A stretch of 64,000 nucleotides of DNA, from assembly GCF_041276405.1 (NCBI RefSeq), contig NZ_JBGGGT010000002.1, positions 62,001 through 126,000 of the forward strand. The letters are read 5' to 3'. The number at the start of each line of letters is the position of its first letter. Position 1 is the first letter of the stretch. This stretch comes from Microvirga sp. TS319 (GTDB lineage Bacteria > Pseudomonadota > Alphaproteobacteria > Rhizobiales > Beijerinckiaceae). Below are positions 55,862 to 64,000 of the stretch, piece after piece. A program made the position numbers and the translations under genes. The notes beneath the pieces are model-generated. The model searched no databases and was not told the DNA's origin. It saw only the letters and a program-made list of their open reading frames with translations.

Positions 55862-57148
55862 TTACTGCATCAGCGCGGTCGTGTCCTTGATAAGCTTGTC
55901 GAGGCCCGCTTCGGGCGAGGTCTCGCCCCGCATGACGCCGTTGATGATGTCGCGCTGCAGGCGCCAGATCCGCACCGAGCTGCCGCCCGGATAGCCCTGC
56001 CAGGGGACCGAGCGGTCCGTCTGGTACGTGATGGTCTTGAAGTTTGGATTGGCATCGTAATACGGCCCGAGGAATTCGGGGCCCGACGCGCGCTGGTTCG
56101 TCGGGAGATAGCCGGTGATTTCCACCACGATCTTCTGCGCCTCCGGACCGGTCATGAACTTGACGTATTCCCACGCGGCCTTCTGCTTGGCCGGATCCCG
56201 CGCCGTGATGACCGCCGAGCTGCCGCCGGTGGGCAGGCCGCCCTTCGCCTTGTCGTCGACGGGGAAGATCGCGGTTCCGAGGGTGAATTTGGTGCCGATG
56301 AGGTCCGTGATCTGGCGCAGCCGGGCGGGGGTCTCGAAGAGAATGCCCGTCTGGCCGGCGGTGAATTGCTGGCGCGACGAATCGAAGTCGATCAGCGGCA
56401 TGCCCGTCTCGGTCACGAAACGGCGCATATAGGTCAGCGCCTTGAGGCCTGGCTCGCCCCCGAAGGCGACCTTCGTGCCGGATTCGTCGAGCATGTTCGC
56501 ACCGCCCTGGTGGATGAGGGCGCGGAACAGCCAGTCGTCGGGCCAGTCGTGGACGTTGTAGGACAGACCCGCCACGCCCGGCGAGGCGTCGCGGATCTTC
56601 GTCGCGAGGGCGATCACGCCATCCCACGTATCCGGCATCTTGCGCGGATCGCCGCCGGCCTTCTTCACGAGCTCTTCGTTGAAATACATCAGCGGTGTCG
56701 AGGCGTTGACCGGCATGCCGTAGAGCTTCCCGTTGACGCGGCCGAGATCGATGATCTTCTCGGAGTAGTTGGCGTTACGCCATTCCGCCGGCTCGGCGTC
56801 GAGCAACGGCCCGAGCTCGGTGATCTGCTTGCGCTTCAGGAGCGCGTTGACGAGTTCGGTCTGCAGGTGGAAGCCGGAGAAGTATAAATCCGGCAACTGG
56901 TTCGTGACCGCCTGCCGCAGCATGACCTGGTGGCCTTCGTCATAGTTCGCGACGGGAGCCCGGAAGGTGATCTTGATGTCGGGATGGCGCTTCATGAATT
57001 CCTGAGCGATAGGCTCATGGAACTTGGCGAAGGAAGGCTGGGGATACAGAACGTCCAGCGTCGTTTCCGCCAGAAGCGGGGTAGCGGTCACGCTACCCGC
57101 GAGCGCCATGCCCGCGAGCGCCGCCGTGAATTTCGAGTAATAGCCCAT
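55862..57148 (-). CDS. ABC transporter extracellular solute-binding protein (family 1)
   Basis: 428 residues behind GGGAGGAGAC. Signal peptide MGYYSKFTAALAGMALAGSV ending TPLLAE. Family 1 folds: EFMKRHPDIKITFRAP, LPDLYFSGFHLQTELVNALL, GKLYGMPVNASTPLMYFNEE, and TAGQTGILFETPARLRQI. Similar in size and layout to UgpB and sugar-binding proteins. It delivers solute to the two permeases encoded upstream. The cluster context (phosphoesterase, G1P dehydrogenase) points to a glycerophospho-compound, but the sequence alone does not show this. Confidence 0.92.
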   Translation of the reverse strand: MGYYSKFTAALAGMALAGSVTATPLLAETTLDVLYPQPSFAKFHEPIAQEFMKRHPDIKITFRAPVANYDEGHQVMLRQAVTNQLPDLYFSGFHLQTELVNALLKRKQITELGPLLDAEPAEWRNANYSEKIIDLGRVNGKLYGMPVNASTPLMYFNEELVKKAGGDPRKMPDTWDGVIALATKIRDASPGVAGLSYNVHDWPDDWLFRALIHQGGANMLDESGTKVAFGGEPGLKALTYMRRFVTETGMPLIDFDSSRQQFTAGQTGILFETPARLRQITDLIGTKFTLGTAIFPVDDKAKGGLPTGGSSAVITARDPAKQKAAWEYVKFMTGPEAQKIVVEITGYLPTNQRASGPEFLGPYYDANPNFKTITYQTDRSVPWQGYPGGSSVRIWRLQRDIINGVMRGETSPEAGLDKLIKDTTALMQ

Positions 57149-57218
57149 AGCTGTCTCCTCCCAGGGTCCGTAGTGCAGATGTCGGAAGTGTCGGAAGCTG
57201 CCGTTCCTTCGGCAGTCG

Positions 57219-58100
57219 TTATTTGACGCCCGTCATCGTGATGCCTTGAATGAACTGACGGCGGGCGAAGAGAAACGTGATGACGAGGGGCGCGGTCAAA
57301 ATCGCGGCGGCTGCGGTCAGCGCGCCATAGTTCGAGCCGGTCTCCGCATTGGCGAAGAACATCATGCCGAGCGGGGGCGGGGCCAGGGAGGCGTCGGTGA
57401 TCACGATCAGCGGCCAGTAGAGGTCGTTCCAATGCGCGACGATCGAGAACACCGAGAAGGCCGCGATGGCCGGCCAGGCGCTCGGCGTCACGATGCGCCA
57501 GACGATTTCGAACTCGCTCATCCCGTCGAGGCGCGCCGCGTGGATGATGTCGTCCGGAAAGCTCTTGAAGAACTGACGAAGCAGGAAAATGGCAAAGACG
57601 GAGAGGAAAAACGGGACCATCATGGCGAAATAGGTGTCCAGAAGCCCGAGATTCGCCAGGCCGATATAGAGCGGCAGGGCCGGCACCTGCACGGGGATCG
57701 CAAGCCCGAGCAGCACCAGGACGAAGAGCAGGTCGCGCCCGGGGAAACGCAGCTTCGCCAGGGCATAGGCGCATGGAATGGCCACGAGCAGCTGCACGGC
57801 CAGGATGCCGCCGCACAGGATCACGCCGTTCAGGGCGAACCGGAGAAGCGGCGCCGCCGTCAAGGCATAGGAATAGTTCTCGACACCGTAGAACCGCTTC
57901 GGCCACAGGCTGAAGGTGGCGGTGAACACCTCGTCGGGGGGCTTTATCGATGTGGCGAGCATCCACACGAACGGCATCAGGATGAACACGGCGCCCGCCA
58001 GCAGGAACCCGTGCGTGAGCGCGAGCCCGAGCATGCGTCGCGCGCGGGCCAGTCCCGGCGAGGGCCGGGCGGTGGAGGGGAGCGGAGACTGCGTGCTCAT
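57219..58100 (-). CDS. ABC transporter permease (MalG/UgpE type)
   Basis: 293 residues from ATG 58100, overlapping the stop of the upstream permease gene by one base. Six helices; the EAA loop is DIIHAARLDGMSEFEIVWRI. LNGVILCGGILAVQLLVAIPCAYALAKL is a typical MalG-type core (two helices). Ends GITMTGVK, the usual C-terminus of this subfamily. Second permease of the importer. Confidence 0.94.
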   Translation of the reverse strand: MSTQSPLPSTARPSPGLARARRMLGLALTHGFLLAGAVFILMPFVWMLATSIKPPDEVFTATFSLWPKRFYGVENYSYALTAAPLLRFALNGVILCGGILAVQLLVAIPCAYALAKLRFPGRDLLFVLVLLGLAIPVQVPALPLYIGLANLGLLDTYFAMMVPFFLSVFAIFLLRQFFKSFPDDIIHAARLDGMSEFEIVWRIVTPSAWPAIAAFSVFSIVAHWNDLYWPLIVITDASLAPPPLGMMFFANAETGSNYGALTAAAAILTAPLVITFLFARRQFIQGITMTGVK

Positions 58101-59035
58101 CAGTAATGCACCCGGCGATCGAGAACGAAGGTCTGGATGACGGAGAAGATGAGGATGAAGACGAGGAAGATGATCGTCAGCGCGGCCGCATAGGCCGTGT
58201 GGAAGTACTGGAAGCCTTCCAGGTAGACCGCGTAGAGCAGCACCTCGGACGCCCCGGCCGGGCCGCCGCGGGTCATCACCGCGACCGTGTCGAAGACCTT
58301 GAAGGCGGTGATCGAGGTGGTGACGATCACGAACATGGTCGTCGGCCCGAGAAGCGGCCAGGTGATCGTGAGGAACCGGTCGATCCCGCTGGCGCAGCCG
58401 TCGATCTCGGCGGCCTCGTAGAGGTCCTTTGGAATGGCCGAAAGGCCCGCCAGGAACAGGACCATGTTGAAACCCACGAGCTGCCATATGCCGATGACGG
58501 CGAGCGTCGGCAGCGCAAGAGACGGATCGCTGAGGAAGGCGACCTCGCCGATGCCGATCGCGCGGAGAAAGGCATTGATGGGTCCGAGCCGCGGATGGAG
58601 CAGAACCTGCCAGACCGTCGCCATGGCGATCAAGGTCGAGGTGACCGGCAGGAAATAGATCACCTCGTAGAACGAGCGGGTTCTCCTGCGGCCATGGACG
58701 AGCACCGCCACCAGGAGACCGAGCCCAACCGCGCCGGGCAGGACGATGGAGACGTAAAGAACCGTGTTCCAGAGAGAGCGCCTGAAGACCGGATCCGACA
58801 TCGCCTTCTGGAAATTGCCGAGGCCGACATTCGTGAAGTCCAGTGCGCCGAGTTCGTAATCTGTGAGGCTCAAATAGAAGAGGACGATCAGCGGAGTGAT
58901 GGTGATGACGACGAGAAGCAGGAAGGCCGGGAATGCAAATCCCATCCCGACCAGCTTCTCGATCATGGCCTGCCGGTTGACGCGGGCCCGCGGCGGAACG
59001 GCCTCGATCGGGGATGCGGCTGTCGCGGCCATCAC
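58100..59035 (-). CDS. ABC transporter permease (MalF/UgpA type)
   Basis: 311 residues. Six helices; EAA loop DLYEAAEIDGCASGIDRFLT with TWPLLGPT following. N-terminus has a ~25-residue cytosolic segment (ASPIEAVPPRARVNRQAMIE) before helix 1. First permease of the importer; it overlaps the ATPase gene by 4 bases and the second permease by one, so all are translated as a coupled unit. Confidence 0.94.
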   Translation of the reverse strand: MMAATAASPIEAVPPRARVNRQAMIEKLVGMGFAFPAFLLLVVITITPLIVLFYLSLTDYELGALDFTNVGLGNFQKAMSDPVFRRSLWNTVLYVSIVLPGAVGLGLLVAVLVHGRRRTRSFYEVIYFLPVTSTLIAMATVWQVLLHPRLGPINAFLRAIGIGEVAFLSDPSLALPTLAVIGIWQLVGFNMVLFLAGLSAIPKDLYEAAEIDGCASGIDRFLTITWPLLGPTTMFVIVTTSITAFKVFDTVAVMTRGGPAGASEVLLYAVYLEGFQYFHTAYAAALTIIFLVFILIFSVIQTFVLDRRVHY

Positions 59036-60228
59036 GCGGCTCCTCCGCGCGTGACGAGCGTGAGCGGACGCGCGATCGGCTTCCCGTTCGACTGGTCAGG
59101 ATCGACGCGTTCGCCCCGCTCGTCGAAGATGTGGCAAGCCGCCACGTCGAAGCTTAGTTCGACGTCGCCGCTGACGGCCTGAACCTCGGGACCGGCGGGA
59201 ACGCGCGCGACCACCGATGCGGGCCCGGCGACGTCGAAATGGAGGATGAATTCCGAGCCGAGATTTTCCTTGCGGCGCAGCCTCGCCGGCAGCGACGCGC
59301 GGCCGGGGCGCGCCTCCCCGGTCGTGGCCGGGGACACCGCCTCCGGCCTGATTCCGAGCGTCACGTCCGAGCCCGGCGCCAGTGAGGTTTTGAGCGGAAG
59401 CCGCCTGCCCATCAGCTCGATGCAGCCGTCATGGCCCACCTTCGCTTTCAGGAGATTGATGGTGGGACTCCCGATGAAGGACGCGACCTTGATGTTGACC
59501 GGCCGCTCGTAGAGTTCGGTCGGGGTGCCGAGTTGCAGAATGCGTCCGGCATCCATCATGGCGACGCGGTCGGACATGGTCATCGCTTCGACCTGATCGT
59601 GGGTCACGTAGATGAATGTCGTCTTGAGTCGCTGATGAAGCTCCGCCAGTTCGGTCCGCATGTGGACGCGCAGCTTGGCGTCGAGATTCGACAGCGGCTC
59701 GTCCATGAGGAACACGTCGGGATGGCGCACCATCGCGCGCCCGAGCGCGACGCGCTGGCGCTGTCCTCCCGAAAGACGCGCCGGCCGGCGGTCGAGCAGG
59801 TGCTCGATCTGGAGCTGCTCGGCGATGGCGCGCACCTCGCGCGCGATCTCGGGCATGACCCTCCGGCGGCGGCTCGAAAAGTGCTTGATCAGCGGCAGCC
59901 GCTCCCACAGCGACAATCGCTGCATCGTCAGTGGAAGCGCGATGTTGGAGAACACCGACATATGGGGATAGAGGGCGTAGGACTGGAACACCATCGCGAC
60001 CCGCCTCTCGTGCGGGCGAAGATGGTCGATGGGCGCGCCGCCGATGAACATGGAGCCCGACGTCTGCGGCTCGAGCCCGGCGATCATTCGGATGAGGGTC
60101 GACTTCCCGCATCCCGATGGACCGATGAGCGTCAGGAACTCCCCGTCGGCGATGTCGAGATCGATCCCGCTCAGGACCGGAACCGCCCCGAAGGACTTGG
60201 CAAGGGCACGCAATTCAACTCGGGCCAT
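59032..60228 (-). CDS. ABC transporter ATP-binding protein (UgpC/MalK type)
   Basis: 398 residues. Walker A LIGPSGCGKST, Q-loop VFQSYALYPHMSV, signature LSGGQRQRVALGRAM, Walker B VFLMDEPLSNLD, H-loop YVTHDQVEAMTMSD. The C-terminal MalK/TOBE domain (~240-398) has GIRPEAVSPA. A ~20-residue insert (WERLPLIKHFSSRRRRVMPE) follows the Q-loop region, longer than in typical UgpC. It energises the two permeases. Confidence 0.94.
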   Translation of the reverse strand: MARVELRALAKSFGAVPVLSGIDLDIADGEFLTLIGPSGCGKSTLIRMIAGLEPQTSGSMFIGGAPIDHLRPHERRVAMVFQSYALYPHMSVFSNIALPLTMQRLSLWERLPLIKHFSSRRRRVMPEIAREVRAIAEQLQIEHLLDRRPARLSGGQRQRVALGRAMVRHPDVFLMDEPLSNLDAKLRVHMRTELAELHQRLKTTFIYVTHDQVEAMTMSDRVAMMDAGRILQLGTPTELYERPVNIKVASFIGSPTINLLKAKVGHDGCIELMGRRLPLKTSLAPGSDVTLGIRPEAVSPATTGEARPGRASLPARLRRKENLGSEFILHFDVAGPASVVARVPAGPEVQAVSGDVELSFDVAACHIFDERGERVDPDQSNGKPIARPLTLVTRGGAA

Positions 60229-60258
60229 CTCGGGCTCCTCTACGCTGGTCCCACGTCG

Positions 60259-61080
60259 TCAGGCCGCTTGCCGCGGCGGATAGACCTCGTGCACCACGTC
60301 GTCGATCCAGTATGTGGTGAGCCCGGGCACGTCCTCGCGGGTCGCCGTCACGTCGGAATCCGCGAAGTCGTATATCACCGCGCCGAGGCGGCACTCTCCC
60401 GGCATCGGCGGCTGCATCTCGGGTCCCACGACGAAGCCGGCGGATGGACCCCAGATGTAGCGGCAGCCATCCACGCGCAGGTCATGGGATTTGTGGAGAT
60501 GTCCCGTCGCGATGAGTGCGACGTCGAACTCCCGCACGAGGTCCAGAAGCGCCTTTCGCGGCCCGGGTTTAACCGACCAGTAGCCTGTATCGGGCTCGTC
60601 CGGTCCTTCGAGGAAGAGCGGCTTGTGCGTGAACCAGGCGATCCGGCGCCCCGTGGCGTCGGTCATGGCCTTCCGGAGCCAGGCGAGCTGCTCCTCCTCG
60701 TCGGGCAGGTCCGAGCCGAACAGCATCGCGTTGAGACCCAGCAAACGCCAGTTTTCCACGTCCCGGAGCCACCAGTCGCCACCGAAATGACGGCGCCAGC
60801 GCTCGAGCCGCGCCCGGTCGACGGGCTGGTGCGGATGATAGGCCTCGCCGACATCGTGGTTCCCAGGCACCGACAGGACGGGCGCCGGGAGATTCCTGAA
60901 GATCGAAGCGCAGTAGGCCAGATCCTCCTCCTGATCCGCCCCGTCGACCGACACGTCGCCGGTATGGATGATCAGATCCGGCCGCTGCTCCGTTGCCCAT
61001 GCCAGAAGCGCCGGCCAATTGGCCGCGAAGTGCCTCTTCGTCGGACTCAGATGGGTGTCGGAGATCTGAAGCACGCGCAT
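60259..61080 (-). CDS. Metallophosphoesterase (CpdA/GpdQ-like)
   Basis: 273 residues from ATG 61080 with GAGGG 11 bp upstream; a GTG at 61092 is an alternative. Class III phosphodiesterase motifs: LQISDTHLS (D, H), IIHTGDVSVDG (GD), VPGNHDVGE (GNHD), ATGHLHKSHD (GHLH). Same family as CpdA (cAMP) and GpdQ (glycerophosphodiesters). First gene of the operon containing the ABC importer, so a phosphodiester substrate brought in by that system is plausible. No signal peptide, hence cytosolic. Confidence 0.9.
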   Translation of the reverse strand: MRVLQISDTHLSPTKRHFAANWPALLAWATEQRPDLIIHTGDVSVDGADQEEDLAYCASIFRNLPAPVLSVPGNHDVGEAYHPHQPVDRARLERWRRHFGGDWWLRDVENWRLLGLNAMLFGSDLPDEEEQLAWLRKAMTDATGRRIAWFTHKPLFLEGPDEPDTGYWSVKPGPRKALLDLVREFDVALIATGHLHKSHDLRVDGCRYIWGPSAGFVVGPEMQPPMPGECRLGAVIYDFADSDVTATREDVPGLTTYWIDDVVHEVYPPRQAA

Positions 61081-61262
61081 TATGGTGTTCACCCTCTACG
61101 GTTTTCGTGAGAGCGCAAATCGATCCGCCGCGCCCGGCCTGCTTCCGATCCTGGCTCGAACGGCATCGACGTGCCTCCCGATCTTGCTGGGTTCGCGACC
61201 GGCTCATTCGGCTAATCGGCAACGGCCGATCTCGCGAACCTTCAAACCTTCTCGAATTCAGA

Positions 61263-61291
61263 ATACATATGCATTATGAATTTTACAAATG
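61263..61291. promoter_or_regulatory. Candidate SorC-type operator upstream of the importer operon
   Basis: A 29-bp segment beginning ATACATATG and ending CAAATG matches 22 of 29 positions of the segment at 62607-62635. It is AT-rich within GC-rich DNA, 183 bp upstream of the phosphoesterase start. The rest of the 381-bp gap 61093-61473 has no coding frame that looks real. Confidence 0.5.
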
Positions 61292-61473
61292 GTTAGTTCG
61301 TTGAATTTGCAATCTCCATCGTCCGGACGAGGCCCGCGGGCACCAGGGCTTCTCGCGGCCTCGATGAAGCAGCGCCCACGAGCGCTGCTCGCCCCGTTGG
61401 GGCTTATCCGGGAGGCAGGCTGGACCGGCGGATATGACATGCGAACGTCGAGGATTTGAGGAACGAAGCGGCG

Positions 61474-62472
61474 TCAGCGCCCGCCGCGCCGCCGCTCCGG
61501 TCTCGCCTGAGAGGCCACGCCGGTGCCGATCAGATCGCAGGCGCCTCTGGCCGTCTCCTCATCGCAGACGATCACCGAGGCGAAGCGCGCCTTCAGGGCT
61601 CCGGCGATGGCTTGCGTCTTGTTCTTCCCGCCCGATGCGAGAATGACGGTGGGGATCCGCGAAAGCTCGTCGAGCGGGAGCGCGATGGCGCGGCGGTTCA
61701 GCGGATGATCGATCATCCGTCCCTCCGCATCGTAGAACTGCCCCAGGATGTCCCCAACCGCGCCGCACGCCGCGAGTTCGTCGACGATCACGTCGCGCGG
61801 CAGGCCATAGCGGATCAACAGCGAGCGGGGAGACAGATCGCCGATGCTGAGCACCGCGACGTCGTTGGTCGCGATGCGCTCGAACGTCTCGCGGAACACG
61901 TCCTGCGCCAGAATGATGTCGCGGGACTGCGGGCTCCCCGCGTAGATGGGCGCGGCCAGATATTGGCACTCGGCATTCAGGAGGTTGGCCAAGCTGCTCG
62001 CGGTCTCGAAGGTATTGAGTTCAAGCCCATGCGTCAGGCCGCCCATCATCGAGTTGACGCACAGGTCCGGGTAGCGTCCGGCGCGCGTCTTGCGGATGGT
62101 TTCACGAAGCGTTGCGCCCCAGCCCAGTCCCAGGCCCGTGATCCGGTTCGTCTCAAGAAGGTTCGACAGATATTCGCCCGTGGCCTGCCCGATCAGGACC
62201 GGAACGAGATCGGGGTCGCCGGGCGTCGGGATGATGACCGCGTCCTTGAGGCCGAATTCGCGAACGAGGAATTGCTCGAGTTCGACACAGGTCGCGAATT
62301 GCGAATTGAGCGTGATGTTCACGAGGCCGCTCGCGCGGGCGTCCACCAGCATCCGGTTCACGCGCAACCGGGTCATGCCGAGTTTTTCCGCGATCTCGGC
62401 CTGCGTCAGCCCTTCCATGAAATAGAGCCAGGCGACGCGGGTCTCGAGAGAGTTGTCTGCCGAATTGATCAT
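61474..62472 (-). CDS. SorC/DeoR-type sugar-binding transcriptional regulator
   Basis: 332 residues. N-terminal helix-turn-helix (AWLYFMEGLTQAEIAEKLGM, TRLRVNRMLVDARASGLV) and a C-terminal sugar-phosphate-binding domain (GLGLGWGATLRETIRKT; GDLSPRSLLIRYGLPRDVIV; SIGD and ASGGKNKTQAIAGAL). SorC proteins respond to phosphorylated sugars or polyols and bind long inverted repeats. It lies between the importer operon and the divergent G1P dehydrogenase gene, and presumably controls both. Confidence 0.92.
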   Translation of the reverse strand: MINSADNSLETRVAWLYFMEGLTQAEIAEKLGMTRLRVNRMLVDARASGLVNITLNSQFATCVELEQFLVREFGLKDAVIIPTPGDPDLVPVLIGQATGEYLSNLLETNRITGLGLGWGATLRETIRKTRAGRYPDLCVNSMMGGLTHGLELNTFETASSLANLLNAECQYLAAPIYAGSPQSRDIILAQDVFRETFERIATNDVAVLSIGDLSPRSLLIRYGLPRDVIVDELAACGAVGDILGQFYDAEGRMIDHPLNRRAIALPLDELSRIPTVILASGGKNKTQAIAGALKARFASVIVCDEETARGACDLIGTGVASQARPERRRGGR

Positions 62473-62606
62473 GGGCTCAGGGCTTCAGCAGCCTCCCTCA
62501 TGTGGCGACAGGCCCCGGAGTGATCGGCCTGCGGCGGTCTTGGCTCGGTCATTCTCTAAACCCTCCGCGAGGGCTGTGGAAGCAGGGACGGCCCGTTGCC
62601 AGTCTT

Positions 62607-62638
62607 ATACATATGTAATACAAAGTATTCAAATGTAT
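62607..62638. promoter_or_regulatory. Candidate SorC operator between regulator and G1P dehydrogenase
   Basis: Imperfect dyad: ATACATATGTAATAC (62607-62621), AAA, GTATTCAAATGTAT (62625-62638). It lies 16 bp before the dehydrogenase ATG and 134 bp before the regulator start. Its first 29 bases match 61263-61291 at 22 positions. Confidence 0.55.
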
Positions 62639-62654
62639 GGCCAGTGAGGAATCA

Positions 62655-64000
62655 ATGACAGATCAGGCGCAGGTTCTCGGCGACGCGATCCGGACGGCGG
62701 CAACCACGCGCTTCGTGCGGGTGGCTCCGTCCGCTCTGGCCGCGTTGCCGGACGCCGTCAGGGTCGCAGGAGACCGGCCGCCCATGATCGTCGCCGACCA
62801 GAACACGATGGCCGCGGCCGGGCGCGATGCACTCTCCCTCCTGGAGCAGGCGGGGTTTCTCACGGAAGCCCCGGTCATCCTGGAAGGCAAACCGCGCCTG
62901 AAGCCGAATGCCCAGGTTGCACGCGACATGGCGAACGCGATCAAGGCGCGGGGCGTGATTCCGGTCTCGGTCGGGTCTGGCGTCGTCAACGACCTCACGA
63001 AATATGCCGCCGAGCTGGCGGGTGTCGCCTATGTCAGCGTCCCCACGGCGGCGTCCATGGACGGCTATGCGGCCTCGGGCGCCGCACTGCTCGACAACGG
63101 GTTCAAGCGCACGCTCGCCTGTGCTCCGCCTGTCAGCATCGTTGCGGATCTCGACGTGATTGCCCGGGCACCGCCCCGCATGGCCGGCTGGGGTTACGGC
63201 GACCTTGCCGGCAAGATCGTCGCGGGTGCCGATTGGACGCTGGCCGACGCCCTCGGCGAGGAGCCGCTCAACCGGGAGCCGTTCGCGCTCGTCCAGGAGA
63301 ATGTGCGTGCGTGGCTGTCGAAGCCCGCTGACATCGGCAGAGCCGATCCGGCGGCACTCGGTGATCTGATGGATGGCCTGCTCGTCTCGGGTTTCGCGAT
63401 GCAGGCCCACGGCAATTCCCGGCCAGCGAGCGGAGCCGAGCATCTCATCTCCCATGTCTGGGAAATGGAGGGGCTGACCCATCGGGGTGAGCCGGCTGCA
63501 CATGGCGCCTGCGTCGGGATCGGGACGGTGGCGATCCTGGCGCTCTACGAATGGTTCCTGGCGCAGGACATCGATGACGAGGTCGTCCGCCGTGCTGCCG
63601 GCAGGACGGCCTCGCCTGACAGCATCGAAGCCGAGATCGCTGCGGCCTTTCCCAATCAAGCCATCGCCGAGAGCGCCCGCATCGAGATGCGCGAGAAGCT
63701 GGGGCAGGCCACGCGACGCGCCGAGCGGCTTTCCACGCTCCGCGCGACCTGGCCGAGTCTGCGGGAAGAACTGCGCCGTTTCTGCGTTTCACCGGGCGAG
63801 GTCGAAGGCTGGCTCCGAGAGGCCGGCGCGCCGACCCATCCGGAGGATCTCGGGGTGCCTTTGCAGACGCTGGCGGCGGAGTATCGGAGGGCCCGCCTGA
63901 TCCGCCGGCGGTTCACGATCCTCGACCTTCTCGACGATCTGGGATGGCTCGACAGGGGAGTCGTCGCGCTCTTTGCCGAGGGTGGCTTCTGGGGTCGTCG
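62655..64000 (+). CDS. araM: sn-glycerol-1-phosphate dehydrogenase (AraM/EgsA-like), 3' end outside window
   Basis: Open from ATG 62655 (behind GAGGA) to the window edge, 448 codons without a stop. Iron-containing-alcohol-dehydrogenase fold: NAD loop SVGSGVVNDLTKYAA, PTAASMDGYAASGAAL, and metal ligands Asp183 (GYGDLAGK), His263 (GAEHLISHVWEM) and His283 (AAHGACVGIG), the pattern of bacterial G1P dehydrogenases. The reaction is DHAP + NADH to/from sn-glycerol-1-phosphate. The length exceeds AraM (~395), with an extra C-terminal part (EYRRARLIRRRFTILDLLDD). Divergent from the SorC gene, so probably a catabolic enzyme induced with the importer. Confidence 0.88.
   Translation, partial: MTDQAQVLGDAIRTAATTRFVRVAPSALAALPDAVRVAGDRPPMIVADQNTMAAAGRDALSLLEQAGFLTEAPVILEGKPRLKPNAQVARDMANAIKARGVIPVSVGSGVVNDLTKYAAELAGVAYVSVPTAASMDGYAASGAALLDNGFKRTLACAPPVSIVADLDVIARAPPRMAGWGYGDLAGKIVAGADWTLADALGEEPLNREPFALVQENVRAWLSKPADIGRADPAALGDLMDGLLVSGFAMQAHGNSRPASGAEHLISHVWEMEGLTHRGEPAAHGACVGIGTVAILALYEWFLAQDIDDEVVRRAAGRTASPDSIEAEIAAAFPNQAIAESARIEMREKLGQATRRAERLSTLRATWPSLREELRRFCVSPGEVEGWLREAGAPTHPEDLGVPLQTLAAEYRRARLIRRRFTILDLLDDLGWLDRGVVALFAEGGFWGR

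Overview
The window is high-GC DNA (roughly 62-65 % by eye) from an alphaproteobacterium of the order Hyphomicrobiales (Rhizobiales). A Methylobacteriaceae/Microvirga-like organism is my best guess. The evidence is the ccmABCDG cluster divergent from acnA, the dapF-mtaB and ftsY-yciB pairs, the ffh-rpsP-rimM-trmD cluster with rplS-leuC-leuD-leuB and asd nearby, and intergenic palindromic repeats of a type common in this order. The taxonomic call is inference.

Layout. 1-5.1 kb: the 3' end of one RTX/cadherin-like secreted protein, pyrophosphatase and a GNAT enzyme on the opposite strand, and a second complete RTX protein. 5.1-12.6 kb: aconitase and the divergent cytochrome c maturation genes ccmA-B-C-D-G, interrupted by an oppositely oriented M23 peptidase. 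12.7-21.2 kb: a membrane class III adenylate cyclase, yciB-ftsY, a pseudouridine synthase, mtaB-dapF, an exported GyrI-like protein and an MBL-fold hydrolase. 21.5-29.7 kb: ffh-rpsP-rimM-trmD, then a 4-kb accessory block (frameshifted gene, cysteine synthase-like enzyme with an HxlR regulator, EamA exporter with an Lrp regulator) that separates trmD from rplS. 30-43.3 kb: leuC, leuD, leuB and asd, separated by small exported or membrane proteins, a lytic transglycosylase, a LysE exporter, a phosphoesterase/Ser-Thr kinase-USP pair and a cytosolic sulfite-oxidase-fold protein. 43.3-45.1 kb: a mosaic of palindromic repeats and a decayed IS701-like element. 45.2-50 kb: a 1595-residue RTX protein with nine tandem 81-residue modules. 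50.1-55.8 kb: accessory enzymes and a small protein with a double-glycine-type leader. 55.1-64 kb: a sugar/glycerophosphate-type ABC importer operon with a metallophosphoesterase and a HAD phosphatase, a SorC-type regulator, and a divergent sn-glycerol-1-phosphate dehydrogenase that runs off the window end.

The most interesting items are: (i) the G1P dehydrogenase / SorC / ABC / phosphoesterase locus, with a matching candidate operator in front of both transcription units; (ii) a family of intergenic repeats whose hairpin arms change while staying complementary around a constant GTGGnnnCCGG loop, some supplying the stop codon of the preceding gene; (iii) a palindromic repeat translated in frame as the N-terminus of RimM; (iv) a putative double-glycine-leader peptide; and (v) a kinase-USP fusion beside a phosphoesterase. 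No rRNA, tRNA or CRISPR array was seen.
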